Assembly (NCBI GenBank): GCA_002385675.1 | Contig: DGDY01000294.1 | Coordinates: forward strand, 1-9,229 | Length of the DNA stretch: 9,229 bases | DNA from: Anaerolineales bacterium UBA3940 | GTDB lineage: Bacteria > Chloroflexota > Anaerolineae > Aggregatilineales > UBA3940 | Direction: 5' to 3' | Shown here: positions 8,216-9,229 of the stretch, piece by piece | Numbering within the stretch: the stretch's first letter is position 1 | How the letters are laid out: each line of letters starts with the position of its first letter | Translations under genes and position numbers: made by a program | Notes under the pieces: generated by a model | The model's database searches: none | What the model was told of the DNA's origin: nothing | The model's input: the letters and a program-made list of their open reading frames with translations, nothing else

Positions 8216-8656
8216 ATGAGTGACAAGCAGGAAGTTCGCGTCGTCCTGACGGAAGGCATGCACTTCGAGGGGACGGCATACCCACCTGACGAGGGGGGCA
8301 TCATCCACATCGACAGCAAGCCCGAGGTGGGCGGGACAGGGCGGGGCGCTCGCCCGCAGTCGCTGATGCTCGTCAGCCTTGCCGGGTGCACCGGCATGGA
8401 CGTGATCAGCATTCTGCGCAAGAAGCGCCAGGAAGTGACCGGCTTCGAGGTCAGTGTGAAGGCGGATCGCGCGGAGAACCACCCGCGTGTGTTCACGCAT
8501 ATCTGGGTGACGTACACCATCACCGGGCGCAACATCGACCCGAAAGCGGTTGAGCGCTCCATCGAGCTATCGATGACCAAGTACTGCCCGGTGGCAGCGC
8601 TGCTCAGTCAGGTCGTGCCGATTGAGACGGACTACCGCATCATCGAGGCAGAGTAG
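8216..8656 (+). CDS. OsmC family protein (peroxiredoxin-like, YhfA-type)
   Basis: A 146-residue cytoplasmic OsmC/Ohr-fold protein. The family's characterised members (OsmC, Ohr) reduce organic hydroperoxides with a pair of cysteines. Here the two are Cys58 in SLAGCTGMDVISILRKKR and Cys124 in MTKYCPVAALLS, close to positions 59 and 125 of E. coli OsmC. The segment RPQSLMLVSLAGCTGMDV, the following ILRKKRQEV and the TGRNIDPKAVERSIELS stretch resemble the YhfA-like branch more than Ohr. That branch is less well characterised, so peroxidase activity is an inference. Length is normal and the frame is intact. The start at ATG 8216 is chosen over GTG 8207, three codons upstream, on ribosome-binding-site spacing. 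It follows the VanZ-like gene by 44 bases and is closed by a strong terminator about 30 bases after its stop. Confidence 0.92.
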   Translation: MSDKQEVRVVLTEGMHFEGTAYPPDEGGIIHIDSKPEVGGTGRGARPQSLMLVSLAGCTGMDVISILRKKRQEVTGFEVSVKADRAENHPRVFTHIWVTYTITGRNIDPKAVERSIELSMTKYCPVAALLSQVVPIETDYRIIEAE

Positions 8657-8687
8657 GGCGGTTTTCGCTCCGCTGCCGATCAGTATT

Positions 8688-8721
8688 GAGCCCCCGCACT
8701 CTGGCGGGGGCTCGTATTTTC
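8688..8721 (+). terminator. Rho-independent terminator after the OsmC-family gene
   Basis: A perfect 10-bp stem (GAGCCCCCGC, 8688-8697, pairing with GCGGGGGCTC, 8704-8713) has a 6-base loop ACTCTG and is followed by GTATTTTC. The T-run is on the plus-strand side only, so it should end the VanZ-OsmC transcript. On the minus strand the hairpin is followed by AATACTG with no T-run, so it is a weaker candidate for ending the convergent gene. Confidence 0.88.
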
Positions 8722-8733
8722 AATGTGGCCGGT

Positions 8734-9210
8734 TTACTGCCACGGATCGTCGTCGGGCGTGGTATCGGGCGCGTCGTAGATGCGCGGCCCGGCCCCCGGC
8801 GAGGATGGTGGATATGAAGATGGCGGTGGTGCTGCGCTGCGCTGCGTCGCCCCGTAGATCGCGCCGCCGATGGCGCCCAGGATCGCCGCAATGAAGAAGG
8901 AGAAGCAGATGGCGAAGAGCGCGCTGGCAATGCCGAAGCCGGTGCCGGTATACAGCTCAAGCATCTCCGGCGGGACCTCCATCCCCTGCGCCTCAAGCTG
9001 CGCGAGGGCCTCGGCCGTCGCCGCCTCGGAGGTGAACACCAGCGAGATGATCGAGCTGATAATGCCCTGCACGATGCCGCTCAAGCCGGCGGCGATAGCC
9101 CCGCCAAGCGCGAGAGGCCCGGCGCTGAACATCGCGCCGCCGCGCCGGGCGAAAACGCCGTACAGTGCGCCGATGCCGACATAGCCGAGCCAGAGCACAC
9201 ACCAGAGTAT
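8734..9210 (-). CDS. Membrane protein of unknown function, 5'-partial
   Basis: The last 158 residues of a protein whose beginning lies beyond the right edge; the frame is open to the final genomic base. Hydrophobic segments are at about residues 1-21 (LWLGYVGIGALYGVF), 33-59 (a small-residue-rich helix pair) and 90-121 (SALFAICFSFFIAAILGAIGG). A polar, acidic stretch of about 30 residues (SEAATAEALAQLEAQG...) separates the last two. The end is a Pro/Ser-rich, then acidic tail (residues 126-158) ending DDDPWQ and probably disordered. I do not recognise the family. The visible GA/GG-rich helices resemble small integral membrane proteins of no known function. The stop TAA (8734-8736) is 77 bases from the stop of the convergent OsmC gene. 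An N-terminus beginning MYKRQ, from a GTG at 9223-9225, is created by adapter sequence and is not real. Confidence 0.7.
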   Translation of the reverse strand: MLWCVLWLGYVGIGALYGVFARRGGAMFSAGPLALGGAIAAGLSGIVQGIISSIISLVFTSEAATAEALAQLEAQGMEVPPEMLELYTGTGFGIASALFAICFSFFIAAILGAIGGAIYGATQRSAAPPPSSYPPSSPGAGPRIYDAPDTTPDDDPWQ

Positions 9211-9229
9211 CTGTCTCTTATACACATCT
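9211..9229. other. Nextera (Tn5 mosaic-end) sequencing adapter, not genomic
   Basis: The final 19 bases, CTGTCTCTTATACACATCT, are exactly the Tn5 mosaic-end sequence used in Nextera tagmentation libraries. Being flush with the window end, without a transposase gene or target duplication, they are untrimmed adapter rather than a native Tn5 end. They should be removed before annotation. Confidence 0.97.

Noticed and set aside
9211..9229. A native Tn5/IS50 end.
   Set aside because: It is flush with the contig end, with no transposase or other IS sequence, and the exact 19-base mosaic end is the engineered library adapter.
1..9229. CRISPR arrays, tRNA or rRNA genes, insertion sequences, phage or defence modules.
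   Set aside because: No regularly spaced repeats, RNA-gene signatures, transposase motifs or known defence domains were seen on either strand.

Overview
The window is a GC-rich fragment, probably a whole short contig, from an uncultured or unnamed bacterium. Long histidine kinases built from many tandem GAF domains, together with VanZ-like and OsmC-family proteins, recall Chloroflexota (Anaerolineae or Chloroflexia type). That placement is inferred from gene style only; no marker gene is present.

Layout. Positions 1-7372 (minus strand) hold two paralogous membrane-bound sensor histidine kinases, 51 bp apart and probably co-transcribed from right to left. The upstream one (2951-7372, 1473 aa) is complete: membrane region, five GAF domains, PAS, HisKA, HATPase_c. 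The downstream one (1-2899) has a membrane region, three GAF domains and PAS. It breaks inside HisKA at a frameshift around position 82, and the left edge of the window then cuts it off before HATPase_c. Positions 7373-7766 are a divergent intergenic region: a GC-rich kinase leader (7373-7540), then an AT-rich island (about 7541-7690) and a TATAAT box at 7723-7728. To the right, on the plus strand, lie a VanZ-like membrane protein (7767-8171) and an OsmC/YhfA-type peroxiredoxin-like protein (8216-8656), followed by a clear intrinsic terminator (8688-8713). A convergent minus-strand membrane protein of unknown function (8734-9210) runs off the right edge.

The last 19 bases (9211-9229) are the Nextera/Tn5 mosaic-end adapter, not genomic DNA. 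Any protein model starting in it (N-terminus MYKRQ) is an artefact. The frameshift lies only about 80 bases from the other edge and is probably also an assembly or read error, although a real lesion cannot be excluded.

How the genes work together. The two kinases look like a duplicated, shuffled sensory pair with no response regulator in view, so their output is unknown. The VanZ-like and OsmC genes may form a small operon, with no evident functional link to the kinases beyond sharing the divergent promoter region. I found no RNA gene, CRISPR array, insertion sequence or recognisable new defence or mobile system. The points most worth following are the mosaic relationship of the two kinases and the two edge artefacts.
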